45,553 nt of DNA from Candidatus Allofournierella merdavium (GCA_019118765.1 DWYI01000087.1:1-45553); one strand, 5' to 3'; numbered from the stretch's first letter, positions 1 through 7,735 are shown. Program-made: numbers and translations. The notes: generated by a model not told the origin, from the letters alone.

Positions 1-58
1 GAACGGACATAAAAGCCCAAGGAGGGATTGGTCAGCCAGTTGCTCCCCTTATTGTAGC

Positions 59-439
59 TTAGGCACGAGATGGAGAGAAAGCCGGACTGGCTGCCCGGCT
101 TTCCTGTCCAAATTTATTGTAATAGGAGGGAAGCAAAAGCTGCGCCAGCACCACGGCCAGCAGCGGCAGCACCAGCAGCGCGGCCGAACAGGCAATTTCC
201 CGCCGCGTCATCGGGCGAAAGGCCCACAGTCCGCCAACCAGCAGCACCAGAAGAAACAGCACGCCCTCAAACAGCAGGGTGCGCAGGGGGTCGGTGGAGA
301 CTTCAACGGAACCGTCCCCAAGTTCCGTCCGCTTTACATAAAACAGATAGCCTGGAAAAATCGTCAGCCAGTAACAGAGCAGGCTTGACAAAAGACCGAA
401 CACAGGCACCCGCCACAGGGTGCGGACACGGATGTTCAT
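59..439 (-). CDS. small membrane protein of unknown function
   Basis: The reading frame gives 126 residues when started at the ATG at 439, which has an AGGAGG-type ribosome site about seven bases upstream. An in-frame ATG further upstream lacks such a site. Three hydrophobic stretches are visible, near residues 9-33, 50-75 and 85-105, so it is predicted to be an integral membrane protein. The short hydrophilic C-terminal tail is rich in Ser, Ala and Arg. I do not recognise a family. It is transcribed divergently from soj, across a long gene-free region, so it is not part of the partition operon. Function unknown; the coding call rests on the ribosome site and the regular membrane segments. 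Confidence 0.6.
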   Translation of the reverse strand: MNIRVRTLWRVPVFGLLSSLLCYWLTIFPGYLFYVKRTELGDGSVEVSTDPLRTLLFEGVLFLLVLLVGGLWAFRPMTRREIACSAALLVLPLLAVVLAQLLLPSYYNKFGQESRAASPAFSPSRA

Positions 440-638
440 AGGTTGCCTCCTTATGCTGTGATCTTGACCACAGTATAACATGGGCAGCGAAAAATGAGAA
501 GGGGGACAAAGGCCGGGGAGGGGCGTGTTTCAGCCCGGCGCGGGGATGTCGGGGTACCGTCCGCAGCCCCCGGCCTCACCGGGCATGCCGGGGGCACCGC
601 CCTCGGCGAACGCAAACAAAGCGGCAGGTACCGGCTTA

Positions 639-859
639 CTGTCCGCCACCACCGGACTGAGGCGAAGCCCGGTCCTCCTGCCCCCTGCCCGGCAGCCAGG
701 GAGAGCCATCCTTCGTTTGCCCCAGAACGGACACTTTTCTTCGTCGTGGAAAATGTCCGAGATGTCGCGTGCGGTGCAAAGGGACCGGACGCAGTGAGCG
801 CACGTTTTCTTGCCCCGCGCGGAGAGCAAACGGTCCGGGGCGCGGGAAAGGCCGTGTCG
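639..859 (+). repeat. palindromic intergenic repeat, unit 1
   Basis: This unit of about 220 bp begins with CTGTCC at 639 and is followed head-to-tail by a second unit at 860. It contains an imperfect hairpin at 729-758 whose right arm GGAAAATGTCC is identical to that of the other copies. After the hairpin, the stretch from about 757 to 860 matches unit 2 closely, including the segment around GGACCGGACGCAGTGAG. Before the hairpin it diverges more. A related degenerate segment may lie further upstream at about 525-640. No transposase is present. Confidence 0.75.
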
Positions 860-1074
860 CTGTCCACCGCCACCGGGCTGAGGCGAAGCCCGGGCCTCCG
901 CACGTAGTGCGCATCGGAACGGACATTTTCCTTCGTCGTGGAAAATGTCCGAGACGCCGCGTGCGGTGCGGAGGGACCGGACGCAGTGAGTGCACGGTTT
1001 CTTGCCCCGCGCGGAGAGCAAACGGCCCGGGGCGCGGGATTTTGTTTCGGCCCGGCGCGGGAAAGGCCGTGTCG
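860..1074 (+). repeat. palindromic intergenic repeat, unit 2
   Basis: Second tandem unit, starting again with CTGTCC. Its core is a perfect hairpin: GGACATTTTCC at 921-931, an 8-nt loop, and GGAAAATGTCC at 940-950. It is flanked by the small palindrome GCACGTAGTGC (899-909). About 130 bp around this core recur in inverted orientation at 27605-27736. A degenerate third unit follows at 1075-1150 with a related hairpin (GGACACTTTG at about 1098 and CCAAAGTGTTC at about 1121). Confidence 0.8.
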
Positions 1075-1314
1075 CTGTCCGCCGCCGCACGCTGTGATCC
1101 GGACACTTTGCCCTGGTGGCCAAAGTGTTCGTCTCAGGCGCACTACGCGGCGGCAGCGCCGCGCCTGGCACGGATTTCATCTGGCGGTATGCCAGGCAAA
1201 ACAGGCGGGCCGCGCCCCTGGCGGAGATGCTGTCCTGTACCGCCCCACTCGGAACGGCGCCAGGGAAGGGCTGGCGTGTGGGCAAGACCGCCCCGCGCTG
1301 CGGTGTGCCCGGAA

Positions 1315-1330
1315 TGTTCCATGTGGAACA
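1315..1330 (+). promoter_or_regulatory. parS: parS-like centromere site 1
   Basis: TGTTCCATGTGGAACA differs at one central base from the palindromic parS form TGTTCCACGTGGAACA known as the Spo0J/ParB target in Firmicutes. It lies about 270 bp upstream of soj-spo0J, the usual setting for parS. The palindrome extends outward as GGAATGTTCC/GGAACATTCC. Confidence 0.75.
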
Positions 1331-1354
1331 TTCCGGGGGAGGAAGGCAGCGAAA

Positions 1355-1370
1355 TGTTCCACATGGAACA
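1355..1370 (-). promoter_or_regulatory. parS: parS-like centromere site 2
   Basis: TGTTCCACATGGAACA is the exact reverse complement of the site at 1315-1330. The two sites therefore form an inverted pair with 40 bp between their starts. Like the first, it differs at one central position from the symmetrical parS sequence. Confidence 0.75.
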
Positions 1371-1448
1371 TTTTTCAAAGCCCAAAGGAAAAAAGAGGGA
1401 CAAAATGCTTCGGCGTAGCGCCCCCGCCGCCACAATATATAGAAGTGT

Positions 1449-1470
1449 GCCCCGCAATTTGGGGCTTTTT
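1449..1470 (+). terminator. terminator-like hairpin upstream of soj
   Basis: GCCCC at 1449-1453, a 7-nt loop and GGGGC at 1461-1465 are followed by five T residues. The stem is only 5 bp. It could insulate the soj promoter from upstream transcription. Confidence 0.45.
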
Positions 1471-1495
1471 CTGCGAAACCACAAGATATTGCCCG

Positions 1496-1524
1496 TTTTA
1501 AAAGCGTCCCGGGTGTGCTATAAT
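1496..1524 (+). promoter_or_regulatory. soj-spo0J promoter
   Basis: TATAAT at 1519-1524 is preceded by TGC, giving an extended -10. A weak -35 TTTTAA lies 17 bp upstream at 1496-1501. A GC-rich hairpin at 1546-1564 lies in the leader before the soj ribosome site. Confidence 0.7.
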
Positions 1525-1588
1525 AACAGGCACAACCCGTTTTTTTGCCGGCCGCCGGCCGGCACACAGCACATACAACAGAGGGAGA

Positions 1589-2356
1589 ATGAACGTGGGC
1601 AAGATCATCGCGGTTGCAAACCAAAAAGGCGGCGTGGGCAAAAGCACCACGGCGGTCAATCTGGCGGCCTGTGTGGCCGCGCTGGACAAAAAGGTCCTGC
1701 TGGTGGATCTGGATCCCCAGGGGAATTCCACCAGCGGCTACGGCGTGTCCAAGCGGAACGTGGGCACCAGCGTGTATGAACTGCTCATCGGGGAGGCCAA
1801 GGCCGCCGACGCCATCCTCTCCACCCAGTACAAGGTGGATCTGATCCCCTCCAACATCCAGCTGTCCGGTGCGGTGGTGGAACTGGTGAACCTGCCCAGG
1901 CGGGAGAGCCGCCTGCGGCAGGCCCTGGCGGCGGTGGCCGGCAACTACGATTACATCTTCATCGACTGCCCCCCCAGCCTGGACCTGCTCACCCTCAACG
2001 GCCTGTGCGCCTGCGACTCGGTGCTCATCCCCATCCAGTGCGAGTTCTACGCGCTGGAGGGCCTGTCCGAGCTGATGAGCACCCTCAAAACGGTGCGCAA
2101 GATGTACAATCACTATCTGGAGATCGAGGGCGTGGTGTTCACCATGTACGCCGGGCGGCTGAACCTCACCCTGCAGGTGGTGGATCAGGTGAAGAAATTC
2201 TTCGGGGACAAGGTCTACAAGACCACCGTGCCCCGGAACGTGCGGCTGTCCGAGGCGCCCAGCTTCGGCATGCCCATCAACTACTACGACCCGGTGAGCA
2301 AGGGCTGCGAGGCCTACATGGAGATGGCCAAAGAACTGCTGGCCGGCAACCGGTAA
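1589..2356 (+). CDS. soj: chromosome partitioning ATPase Soj/ParA
   Basis: ParA-type ATPase of 255 residues, a normal length. The deviant Walker A motif KGGVGKST is at residues 13-20, with the signature second lysine (Lys13). It is followed by [10 protein letters not shown] (Walker A' region) and FIDCPPSL (Walker B). ParA dimerises on ATP, binds DNA non-specifically and works with ParB bound at parS in origin segregation; in Bacillus, Soj also controls DnaA. The ATG at 1589 has a GAGGGAG ribosome site. It is 13 bp upstream of spo0J, with parS-like sites 220-270 bp upstream, so the three elements form a complete partition locus. It very probably lies near the replication origin, as soj-spo0J does in other Firmicutes. 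Confidence 0.95.
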   Translation: MNVGKIIAVANQKGGVGKSTTAVNLAACVAALDKKVLLVDLDPQGNSTSGYGVSKRNVGTSVYELLIGEAKAADAILSTQYKVDLIPSNIQLSGAVVELVNLPRRESRLRQALAAVAGNYDYIFIDCPPSLDLLTLNGLCACDSVLIPIQCEFYALEGLSELMSTLKTVRKMYNHYLEIEGVVFTMYAGRLNLTLQVVDQVKKFFGDKVYKTTVPRNVRLSEAPSFGMPINYYDPVSKGCEAYMEMAKELLAGNR

Positions 2357-2369
2357 AGGGGGAGAGAGG

Positions 2370-3236
2370 ATGGCAGTGAAAAAAGGAGGCCTGGGCCGCG
2401 GGCTGGAGAGCCTGTTCGAGGACGCCGCCCGGGACGTGGGCGGCCCGGTGAGCACCCTGCCGCTGCGGGAGATCGAGCCGGACAAAAACCAGCCCCGGAA
2501 GGACTTTGACGAGGCGGCCCTGGCGGAACTGGCGGACAGCATCGCCCGCCACGGCCTGTTGCAGCCCATCGCGGTGCGGGCTGCGGCGGGGGGCGCCTAT
2601 AAGATCATCGCCGGCGAACGGCGCTGGCGGGCGGCGAGGATGGCGGGCCTGTCCGAGGTGCCGGTGGTCATCAAGGACGTGTCCGACGCCGAGGCCATGG
2701 AACTGGCGCTGATCGAGAACCTCCAGCGGGAGGACCTGGACCCGGTGGAGGAGGCCATGGGCTACCGGCAGCTGATGGACCGGTGCCAGCTGACCCAGGA
2801 GCAGGCCGCCCAGAAGATCGGCAAGAGCCGCAGCGCGGTGGCCAACAGCCTGCGGCTGTTGAACCTGCCGGAGGATGTGCTGGCCTTTTTGAAGGCGGGC
2901 AAACTCTCCACCGGCCACGCCAAGGTGCTGCTGGGCCTGCCGGACAAGGAGATGCAGAGCCGCGCCGCTGAGGCGGTGGTGGGCCAGAACCTGAACGTGC
3001 GCCAGACCGAGGCGCTGTGCAAAAAGCTCACAAAGCCGGAAAAACCGCCCCGGCCCCAACCCCTGCGCCCGGCGCTGGCCGGCGAGGTGGAGTATGCCCT
3101 GCGCGAGGCGCTGGGCAGCGAGGTGAAGGTGGATTACAAAAACGGCCAGGGCAGCCTGACGGTGCACTTTTATTCGGACGAGCAGCTTTCCGCCTTTGCG
3201 AACCTGCTGGGCGGCTATAATAAGGAAAACAAGTAA
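2370..3236 (+). CDS. spo0J: chromosome partitioning protein Spo0J/ParB
   Basis: ParB-family CTPase and DNA clamp, 288 residues. The N-terminal domain includes QPRKDFDE, GLLQPIAVR and GERRWRAARMAGL (the CTP-binding GERR motif). It is followed by a helix-turn-helix (TQEQAAQKIGKSRSAVANSL) that reads parS. The C-terminal part, after a Lys/Pro/Arg-rich linker, is the dimerisation domain. It follows soj directly with a GGGGAGAGG ribosome site and is presumably co-transcribed with it. Its likely targets are the two parS-like palindromes at 1315-1370 and others outside the window. Confidence 0.95.
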   Translation: MAVKKGGLGRGLESLFEDAARDVGGPVSTLPLREIEPDKNQPRKDFDEAALAELADSIARHGLLQPIAVRAAAGGAYKIIAGERRWRAARMAGLSEVPVVIKDVSDAEAMELALIENLQREDLDPVEEAMGYRQLMDRCQLTQEQAAQKIGKSRSAVANSLRLLNLPEDVLAFLKAGKLSTGHAKVLLGLPDKEMQSRAAEAVVGQNLNVRQTEALCKKLTKPEKPPRPQPLRPALAGEVEYALREALGSEVKVDYKNGQGSLTVHFYSDEQLSAFANLLGGYNKENK

Positions 3237-3251
3237 GAGGGGAGAAGTCAC

Positions 3252-4559
3252 ATGCTGGACATTCGATTTGTGCGGGAAAATCCCGACGCGGTGAAGGAGA
3301 ACATCAAGAAGAAATTCCAGGAGCAGAAGCTGCCTCTGGTGGACCAGGTCATCGAACTGGACGCCAAAAACCGGGCGGTGATGACCGAGGCCAACGCCCT
3401 GCGGGCCCAGCGCAACACCCTGTCCAAACAGGTGGGTATGCTGATGGGCCAGGCCAAGAAGGATCCCTCCAAGCTGGCCGAGGCGGAGGCCGCCAAGGCC
3501 CAGGTGACCGCCCAGGCGCAGCGGCTGGCCGAACTGGAGGCCGAGGAGGAGAAGCTGGAGGGCCAGATCCGGGAGATCATGCTGGTGATCCCCAACATGA
3601 TCGACCCGTCGGTGCCCATCGGCCCGGACGACAGCTGCAACGTGGAGGTGCAGCGGTTCGGCGAGCCCCTGGTGCCGGACTTTGAGATCCCCTATCACAC
3701 CGAGATCATGGAAAGCTTCGGCGGCATCGACCTGGACAGCGCCCGCCGTGTGGCCGGCAACGGCTTTTACTACCTGCTGGGCGACATCGCCCGGCTGCAC
3801 GAGGCGGTGCTGGCCTACGCCCGCGACTTCATGATCGGCAAGGGCTTCACCTACGTCATCCCGCCTTTCATGATGCACGGCGCGGTGGTGCAGGGGGTGA
3901 TGAGCTTCCCCGAGATGGACGCCATGATGTACAAGATCGAGGGCGAGGACCTCTATCTCATCGGCACCAGCGAGCACACCATGATCGGCCGCTTTGTGGA
4001 TCAGATCATCCCCGAGGCAAAACTCCCCCTCACCCTCACCAGCTACAGCCCCTGCTTCCGCAAGGAGAAGGGCGCGCACGGCCTGGAGGAGCGGGGCGTC
4101 TACCGCATCCACCAGTTTGAGAAGCAGGAGATGATCGTGCTCTGCAAGCCGGAAGAGAGCATGGAGTGGTACGACAAGATGTGGCATTACAGCGTGGAGC
4201 TGTTCCGCAGCCTGGACATCCCGGTGCGCCAGCTGGAGTGCTGCTCGGGCGATCTGGCCGACCTGAAGGTGAAGAGCTGCGACATCGAGGCCTGGAGCCC
4301 CCGCCAGAAGAAGTATTTCGAGGTGTGCAGCTGCTCCAACCTGGGCGAGGCCCAGAGCCGGCGGCTGAAGATCCGCATCAAGGGCGAGGACGGCCGCAAC
4401 TACCTGCCCCACACCCTGAACAACACCTGCGTGGCTCCGCCGCGGATGCTCATCGCCTTTTTGGAGAACAACCTCCAGGCGGACGGCACCGTGAAGATCC
4501 CCGCGGTGCTGCGCCCCTACATGGGCGGCAAGGAGCTGCTGGTTCCCGAGGCGAAGTAA
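3252..4559 (+). CDS. serS: seryl-tRNA synthetase
   Basis: Class II aminoacyl-tRNA synthetase charging tRNA-Ser (and tRNA-Sec where present). Its 435 residues are a typical length. The N-terminal coiled-coil arm (about residues 25-105, rich in Glu, Lys and Ala) binds the long variable arm of tRNA-Ser. Motif 2 includes FRKEKG and RIHQFEKQEM. Motif 3 reads NNTCVAPPRMLIAFLENN. It starts 15 bp after spo0J with a GAGGGGAG ribosome site and may be co-transcribed with the partition genes. A strong terminator follows. Linkage of serS to soj-spo0J fits an origin-proximal location in Clostridia. Confidence 0.95.
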   Translation: MLDIRFVRENPDAVKENIKKKFQEQKLPLVDQVIELDAKNRAVMTEANALRAQRNTLSKQVGMLMGQAKKDPSKLAEAEAAKAQVTAQAQRLAELEAEEEKLEGQIREIMLVIPNMIDPSVPIGPDDSCNVEVQRFGEPLVPDFEIPYHTEIMESFGGIDLDSARRVAGNGFYYLLGDIARLHEAVLAYARDFMIGKGFTYVIPPFMMHGAVVQGVMSFPEMDAMMYKIEGEDLYLIGTSEHTMIGRFVDQIIPEAKLPLTLTSYSPCFRKEKGAHGLEERGVYRIHQFEKQEMIVLCKPEESMEWYDKMWHYSVELFRSLDIPVRQLECCSGDLADLKVKSCDIEAWSPRQKKYFEVCSCSNLGEAQSRRLKIRIKGEDGRNYLPHTLNNTCVAPPRMLIAFLENNLQADGTVKIPAVLRPYMGGKELLVPEAK

Positions 4560-4572
4560 CAAACCAGGCGCG

Positions 4573-4607
4573 GGCGGCGGTGGAAAAAACCACCGCCGCC
4601 GCCTTTT
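4573..4607 (+). terminator. serS terminator
   Basis: An 11-bp perfect stem (GGCGGCGGTGG at 4573-4583, CCACCGCCGCC at 4590-4600) with an A6 loop is followed by a T-run. It lies 13 bp after the serS stop and just before the tRNA promoter. Confidence 0.9.
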
Positions 4608-4622
4608 TCCAGCAAAAAAGTA

Positions 4623-4651
4623 TTGACAAGCCCTTTGCCATTCAGTATAAT
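4623..4651 (+). promoter_or_regulatory. tRNA operon promoter
   Basis: Consensus vegetative promoter: TTGACA at 4623-4628, a 17-bp spacer, TATAAT at 4646-4651. It lies 35 bp before the tRNA-Met gene. Confidence 0.9.
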
Positions 4652-4686
4652 ATAAAAGCGCCTTTCAAAAGGGCAAAACCTAATAT

Positions 4687-4763
4687 GGCGGTATAGCTCA
4701 GTTGGCTAGAGCATTCGGTTCATACCCGAAGTGTCACCGGTTCGAATCCAGTTACCGCTACCA
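4687..4763 (+). tRNA. tRNA-Met (CAT), elongator type
   Basis: A 77-nt cloverleaf with encoded CCA. The anticodon arm is TTCGG-TTCATAC-CCGAA, giving anticodon CAT. The acceptor GGCGGTA pairs with TACCGCT, leaving a G1-U72 wobble. The D-arm and the start/end sequences match the elongator tRNA-Met of Bacillus rather than initiator tRNA, which would have three G-C pairs at the base of the anticodon stem. Confidence 0.93.
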
Positions 4764-4764
4764 G

Positions 4765-4847
4765 ATACAAGGTTTAGCTACGATACATGGGGGTCGTTCG
4801 CAATAGTGGACGATGAGTTTGCTTGCTGTCGTAGCTAAGCCTTGTAT
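4765..4847 (+). repeat. long inverted repeat between tRNA-Met and tRNA-Glu
   Basis: The arms ATACAAGGTTTAGCTACGA (4765-4783) and TCGTAGCTAAGCCTTGTAT (4829-4847) pair over 19 bp, with a single G-U, around a 45-nt loop. The structure fills almost the whole spacer between the two tRNAs and would be co-transcribed with them. It could be a processing signal, a small structured RNA or a MITE-like insertion. Nothing in the sequence decides between these. Confidence 0.8.
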
Positions 4848-4852
4848 AATAT

Positions 4853-4927
4853 GGCCCGTTGGTCAAGCGGTCAAGACATCGCCCTTTCACGGCGGTAACC
4901 CGGGTTCGATTCCCGGACGGGTCACCA
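4853..4927 (+). tRNA. tRNA-Glu (TTC)
   Basis: A 75-nt cloverleaf with encoded CCA. The anticodon loop CTTTCAC gives TTC. The acceptor GGCCCGT/ACGGGTC and the T-arm GGTTCGATTCC are normal. The sequence is nearly that of Bacillus tRNA-Glu. It shares the promoter at 4623 with tRNA-Met. Confidence 0.95.
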
Positions 4928-4933
4928 AACAAA

Positions 4934-4985
4934 ACAAATCCGAACCTTGCGCCGGTGGGCGACGGGTTCGGATTTGTTGTTTTTA
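4934..4985 (+). terminator. tRNA operon terminator
   Basis: A 13-bp stem (ACAAATCCGAACC at 4934-4946, GGTTCGGATTTGT at 4965-4977) is followed by TGTTTTTATT. Confidence 0.9.
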
Positions 4986-5006
4986 TTGATTGATCTATTG
5001 CTGAAG

Positions 5007-5037
5007 AAATGGTACAGGAAAATCCTGTACCATTTTT
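5007..5037 (+). terminator. second terminator hairpin after the tRNAs
   Basis: AATGGTACAGGA (5008-5019), loop AAA and TCCTGTACCATT (5023-5034) are followed by further T residues. It separates the tRNA operon from the restriction island. The A-rich left flank means it could also work on the minus strand. Confidence 0.8.
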
Positions 5038-5052
5038 TATTTATATAAAATC

Positions 5053-5118
5053 AATTATATCAAATTATTTGAAATGATATAATTAAATCTTGACGGGCGA
5101 AATTAAAGAGGCTACACT
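5053..5118 (+). promoter_or_regulatory. fic-hsd promoter with upstream palindromic operator
   Basis: The -35 TTGACG (5090-5095) and -10 TACACT (5113-5118) are 17 bp apart. Just upstream lies a perfect 10-bp inverted repeat, AATTATATCA (5053-5062) and TGATATAATT (5075-5084). Its centre contains a second palindrome, TCAAAT-T-ATTTGA. The region is much more AT-rich than the neighbouring genes. This looks like an operator. Autoregulation by the Fic protein's winged-helix tail is possible but only inferred. Confidence 0.65.
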
Positions 5119-5173
5119 ATAAATATAACCATTATCAGCAAGGTGTCAGAATTGCGCCTTACAGGAGCATTAT

Positions 5174-6232
5174 ATGCGTGAATTCAACTTTTCAAAAGAA
5201 TATTCAACACTTTTAACGCCTGAAATTGTATCTCTGGTGGGTAAGATTCATGAGTACAAGGGAGAACAGGCACTGTTTATAGAGGCCAAAGCGGATACTC
5301 TGACCAAACTTGTGGAGATCGCCAAAATACAAAGCACCGAGGCGTCCAATAAAATCGAAGGAATCTATACCTCTGACGAGCGACTCAAAAAACTGGTGCA
5401 GGACAAAACCACACCCCATACCCGCAATGAACAGGAGATCGCCGGATACAGGGATGTGCTGGCTACGATCCATGACAGCTTTGACTATATCCCGCCCAAG
5501 TCCTCTTTGATTCTGCAACTTCACAGGGATCTCTACAAATTCAGCGGCGCGTCCTACGGTGGCAACTATAAAACAGTGGATAATGTGATTGCAGAAACGG
5601 ACACGCAGGGAAATAAATCGGTGCGTTTCCAGCCCCTTCCGGCATGGGAAACACCAGAGGCTATGGATGATCTTTGCCGGGCCTATGAGGAGGCTGTGGG
5701 GCAGGGGGAGATGGACCCTCTGCTGCTGATCCCCATGTTCGTTCTGGATTTTCTGTGCATCCACCCGTTCAATGACGGAAACGGCCGCATGAGCCGCCTG
5801 CTGACGCTGTTGCTGCTCTACCGGGCGGGTTATATCGTTGGCAAATACACCAGCATTGAAAAGCTGATCGAGGAGAGCAAGGAAACCTATTATGAAGCTC
5901 TCCAGCAAAGCTCTCAGAAGTGGCACGAGGAAGCCAATGACTACGCGCCCTTTGTGCGCTATACCTTGGGTGTGGTGGCGGCGGCCTACCGGGATTTTTC
6001 CACGCGGGTGCAGGCTCTGGCCGCCAGTGACATGAGCAAGCCGGACCGTATCCGGGAAATCATCAAAGGCACTCTCGGGAAGATCACAAAGGCTGAGATC
6101 ATAGAGCAGTGTCCCGACATCAGCCAGGTCACCGTGCAGCGCACCCTGGCGGACCTTCAAAAAAGCGGCGAAATTCTGAAGCTTGGCGGCGGACGCTACA
6201 CCTCGTATGTATGGAATCGTGAAAAGGAGTAA
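5174..6232 (+). CDS. fic: Fic-domain protein with inhibitory helix and winged-helix tail
   Basis: Fic proteins transfer AMP (or related groups) to hydroxyl side chains of target proteins. The 352-residue protein carries the full active-site motif HPFNDGNGRMSR from His197. An inhibitory motif of the (S/T)xxxE(G/N) type, S-N-K-I-E-G at residues 58-63, precedes the Fic fold, so it is expected to be self-inhibited (class II arrangement). The N-terminal part resembles the Fic_N region. The C-terminal 70 residues look like a winged helix (DISQVTVQRTLADLQKSGEI). The start at 5174 has an AGGAG site. It lies 6 bp before hsdM and is first in the restriction operon. Fic genes are often seen inside type I restriction loci, where their role is unclear. 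Confidence 0.92.
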   Translation: MREFNFSKEYSTLLTPEIVSLVGKIHEYKGEQALFIEAKADTLTKLVEIAKIQSTEASNKIEGIYTSDERLKKLVQDKTTPHTRNEQEIAGYRDVLATIHDSFDYIPPKSSLILQLHRDLYKFSGASYGGNYKTVDNVIAETDTQGNKSVRFQPLPAWETPEAMDDLCRAYEEAVGQGEMDPLLLIPMFVLDFLCIHPFNDGNGRMSRLLTLLLLYRAGYIVGKYTSIEKLIEESKETYYEALQQSSQKWHEEANDYAPFVRYTLGVVAAAYRDFSTRVQALAASDMSKPDRIREIIKGTLGKITKAEIIEQCPDISQVTVQRTLADLQKSGEILKLGGGRYTSYVWNREKE

Positions 6233-6238
6233 ATCACC

Positions 6239-7735
6239 ATGGTTACAGGCGAACTGAAAAATAAAATCGACCGTCTTTGGGAGACTTTCTGGACCGGCGG
6301 CATCACCAACCCCCTGGACGTGGTGGAGCAGATGACCTATCTGATGTTCATTCACGATCTGGACGCGGCGGACAACCAGCGCGCCAAGGAGAGCGCCATG
6401 CTGGGCCTGCCCCACAAGAGTATCTTCGCGGGGGATGTAGCCATCGGAGAACGTTCCATCCCGGGCGAGCAGCTGAAATGGTCGGTGTTCCGGGATTTCC
6501 CGGCGGGGCAGATGTACTCTGTTATGCAGGAGTGGGTGTTTCCTTTTATCAAAGGTCTCCACGGCGACAAGGACAGCGCCTATGCCAAATACATGGGCGA
6601 CGCCATTTTCAAAATCCCCACGCCGCTGATGCTGGACAAGATCGTCACCGCGATGGACGCGATTTACGAGGAGTCCCGCCAGGCAAACAGCCCGGACGTG
6701 CGGGGCGATATTTACGAATACCTGCTTTCCAAGCTGTCCACCGCCGGGGTGAACGGCCAGTTCCGCACGCCGCGGCACATCATCCGCATGATGGTGGAGA
6801 TGATGGACCCCCGGCCGGACGAGGTCATCTGCGACCCGGCTTGCGGCACCGGCGGCTTTCTGGTGGAAGCGGGGGCCTACCTGAAAGAGAAGTACAAAAA
6901 CGAGATTTTCTTCGACCGGGAAAAGAAAGACCACTACATGAACCGCATGTTCCACGGCTACGACATGGACCGCACCATGCTGCGCATCGGCGCCATGAAC
7001 ATGATGACCCACGGCATCGACAACCCGTTTATTGAATACCGGGACAGCCTCTCCGACCAGAACACCGACCGGGAGCGGTATTCCCTCATCCTGGCGAACC
7101 CTCCGTTCAAGGGCAGCTTGGACGCGGACATCGTTTCCACCGACCTGCTCAAGCTGTGTAAGACCAAAAAGACGGAACTTTTGTTCCTCGCGCTGTTTCT
7201 GCGGATGCTGAAGGTGGGCGGCCGCTGCGCCTGCATCGTGCCGGACGGGGTGCTGTTCGGCTCTTCCAAGGCCCACAAGGATATTCGGAAAGAAATTGTG
7301 GAGAACCATCGGCTGGAGGCGGTGATCTCCATGCCCAGCGGGGTGTTCAAGCCCTATGCGGGTGTGTCCACGGCGGTGCTGGTGTTCACCAAGACCGACC
7401 ACGGCGGCACCGACGACGTGTGGTTTTACGACATGAAGGCGGACGGCTTCTCCCTGGACGACAAGCGCACCGAGACCAAGGAGAACGACATCCCCGACAT
7501 CATCGCCCGGTTCCATAATCGGGAAGGGGAGAAAGCCCGCGAGCGCACCGAGCAGTCCTTTATGGTGCCCAAGGCAGAGATCGCGGACAACGGCTATGAC
7601 CTCTCCATCAACAAGTACAAACAGGTGGAGTATGTGCCGGTGGAGTACCCGCCCACGTCGGAGATTCTGGCCGACCTGCAGGCGATGGAGGCGGAAATCG
7701 CCCAGGGCCTCGAGGAACTGGAGGGGATGCTGTGA
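6239..7735 (+). CDS. hsdM: type I restriction-modification methyltransferase subunit
   Basis: HsdM methylates adenine N6 within the sequence chosen by HsdS and forms M2S and R2M2S complexes. The protein is 498 residues. An N-terminal helical HsdM_N region (GELKNKIDRLWETFW) is followed by the methyltransferase fold, with SAM-binding motif DPACGTGGF at residues 199-207 and catalytic NPPF at 287-290, the amino-methyltransferase signature. It starts 6 bp after fic and its stop overlaps the hsdS start (TGATG), so the subunits are translationally coupled. GC content matches the host better than hsdS does. Confidence 0.95.
   Translation: MVTGELKNKIDRLWETFWTGGITNPLDVVEQMTYLMFIHDLDAADNQRAKESAMLGLPHKSIFAGDVAIGERSIPGEQLKWSVFRDFPAGQMYSVMQEWVFPFIKGLHGDKDSAYAKYMGDAIFKIPTPLMLDKIVTAMDAIYEESRQANSPDVRGDIYEYLLSKLSTAGVNGQFRTPRHIIRMMVEMMDPRPDEVICDPACGTGGFLVEAGAYLKEKYKNEIFFDREKKDHYMNRMFHGYDMDRTMLRIGAMNMMTHGIDNPFIEYRDSLSDQNTDRERYSLILANPPFKGSLDADIVSTDLLKLCKTKKTELLFLALFLRMLKVGGRCACIVPDGVLFGSSKAHKDIRKEIVENHRLEAVISMPSGVFKPYAGVSTAVLVFTKTDHGGTDDVWFYDMKADGFSLDDKRTETKENDIPDIIARFHNREGEKARERTEQSFMVPKAEIADNGYDLSINKYKQVEYVPVEYPPTSEILADLQAMEAEIAQGLEELEGML

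Larger units (their letters stand above)
440..1588. other. gene-free region with repeats upstream of soj
   Basis: No convincing gene is seen in these 1.1 kb. The open frames here overlap repeats, lack ribosome sites and have no recognisable protein content. The stretch holds tandem palindromic repeat units (639-1150), two parS-like sites (1315-1370), a small terminator-like hairpin (1449-1470), the soj promoter (1496-1524) and a GC-rich leader hairpin (1546-1564: TGCCGGCC, 3-nt loop, GGCCGGCA). Confidence 0.7.

Noticed and set aside
494-907. Small genes on either strand in the repeat region before soj
   Set aside because: Frames run through repeat units, differ between copies, are Arg/Pro/Ser-rich and have no ribosome sites.
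639-1150. CRISPR array in the repeats upstream of soj
   Set aside because: Repeat units are about 220 bp and tandem, with internal hairpins; there are no short regular repeats with unique spacers and no cas genes.
4823-4850. Promoter for tRNA-Glu (TTGCTG-16-TATAAT) in the right arm of the inter-tRNA hairpin
   Set aside because: Transcription would start inside the tRNA (which begins at 4853), so it cannot make a full tRNA. The match is better explained by the inverted repeat.
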